Origin: Chrysochromulina parva | Lineage: Eukaryota > Haptophyta > Prymnesiales > Chrysochromulinaceae | Assembly (NCBI GenBank): GCA_002887195.1 | Contig: PJAB01001245.1 | Location: 1 to 16,035 of the forward strand | Direction: 5' to 3' | Length of the DNA: 16,035 bases | In this document: positions 15,820 to 16,035 of the stretch, one piece after another | Layout of the letters: every line of letters starts with the position of its first letter | How positions within the stretch are numbered: position 1 is the stretch's first letter | Notes under the pieces: generated by a model | Seen by the model: the letters and a program-made list of their open reading frames with translations, nothing else | Database searches by the model: none | Told to the model about the DNA's origin: nothing | Program-made: the position numbers and the translations under genes

Positions 15820-16035
15820 GGTCAGAGAAGACTTTGGGGTCAGAGAAGACTTTGTCGCAGATGACGTCGCACGAGCGCCGAAAAACCGTCGCTCGAGCGC
15901 CGAGAAACCGTCGCAGCGCAAATGCGACGCATCTGCGACGCACAATGCCACATCTGCGCGCGCAGAATGCCACATCTGCGACGCACAATGCCACATCTGC
16001 GACGCACAATGCCACATCTGCGAGCGCAGAATGCC
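15820..16035. repeat. Cluster of three minisatellites running off the right edge
   Basis: First, ggtcagagaagactttg twice (15820-15836, 15838-15854). Second, a 22-bp unit beginning cgagcgccga twice (15872-15893, 15894-15915). Third, a 21-22-bp unit (acatctgcgacgcacaatgcc and a variant with gcgcag) in about five copies from 15931 to 16035, cut by the window edge. The minus-strand frame reading MWHCASQ repeats is a by-product of the 21-bp period. Confidence 0.88.

Noticed and set aside
15754..16017. Minus-strand frame reading MWHCASQ repeats
   Set aside because: An artefact of a minisatellite whose period is near a multiple of three.

Overview
This window looks like nuclear DNA from a GC-rich unicellular eukaryotic alga, most likely a haptophyte (inference). 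Three things point there: spliceosomal introns with GT-AG and one GC-AG boundary, TTAGGG-type telomeric repeat units, and a set of gene architectures common in haptophytes and related algae (kinesin-light-chain-type TPR arrays, AP2-like domains, many EF-hands, JmjC enzymes). There are no bacterial operons, RNA genes, CRISPR arrays or recognisable transposon genes.

Layout: (1) 1-942 (+) is the 3' part of a gene joining a TIR/HET-like domain to leucine-rich repeats. (2) 1207-2595 (-) is an intronless prolyl-4-hydroxylase-type Fe(II)/2-oxoglutarate dioxygenase with Sel1-like repeats. (3) 3260-7928 (-) is a five-exon gene for a 1362-residue KDM4/JMJD2-type JmjN-JmjC histone demethylase. All KDM4 iron, co-substrate and zinc residues are present at KDM4A spacing, and a UBA domain and a UIM follow. 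(4) 8345-12788 (+) is a five-exon gene for a 1228-residue protein with nine EF-hands, divergent from the demethylase. (5) 13396-15534 (+) is an intronless armadillo-TPR-triple AP2 protein. (6) Minisatellites run into the right edge. The exon models were built by hand; they join in phase, and each junction is supported by an uninterrupted domain or a continuous reading frame.

The most interesting signal is in the introns. Several introns of the two divergent genes end with a diverged, coding-like copy of the last ~20 nt of the exon before them (for example PPIVDQ against LPIAEQ, VITLPK against VIELPQ). Three contain an internal duplicate of the upstream exon end, two of them an almost exact copy that repeats the splice donor and one a diverged copy. 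Most also carry a sense-oriented ~10-bp repeat with core TGATGRCC/TTGATGGCC. This fits intron birth or growth by local tandem duplication. The second main point is a histone demethylase carrying two ubiquitin-binding modules, one of them split by a GC-AG intron. A third is a head-to-head interstitial telomeric palindrome flanked by imperfect 24-bp direct repeats between the EF-hand and TPR genes.
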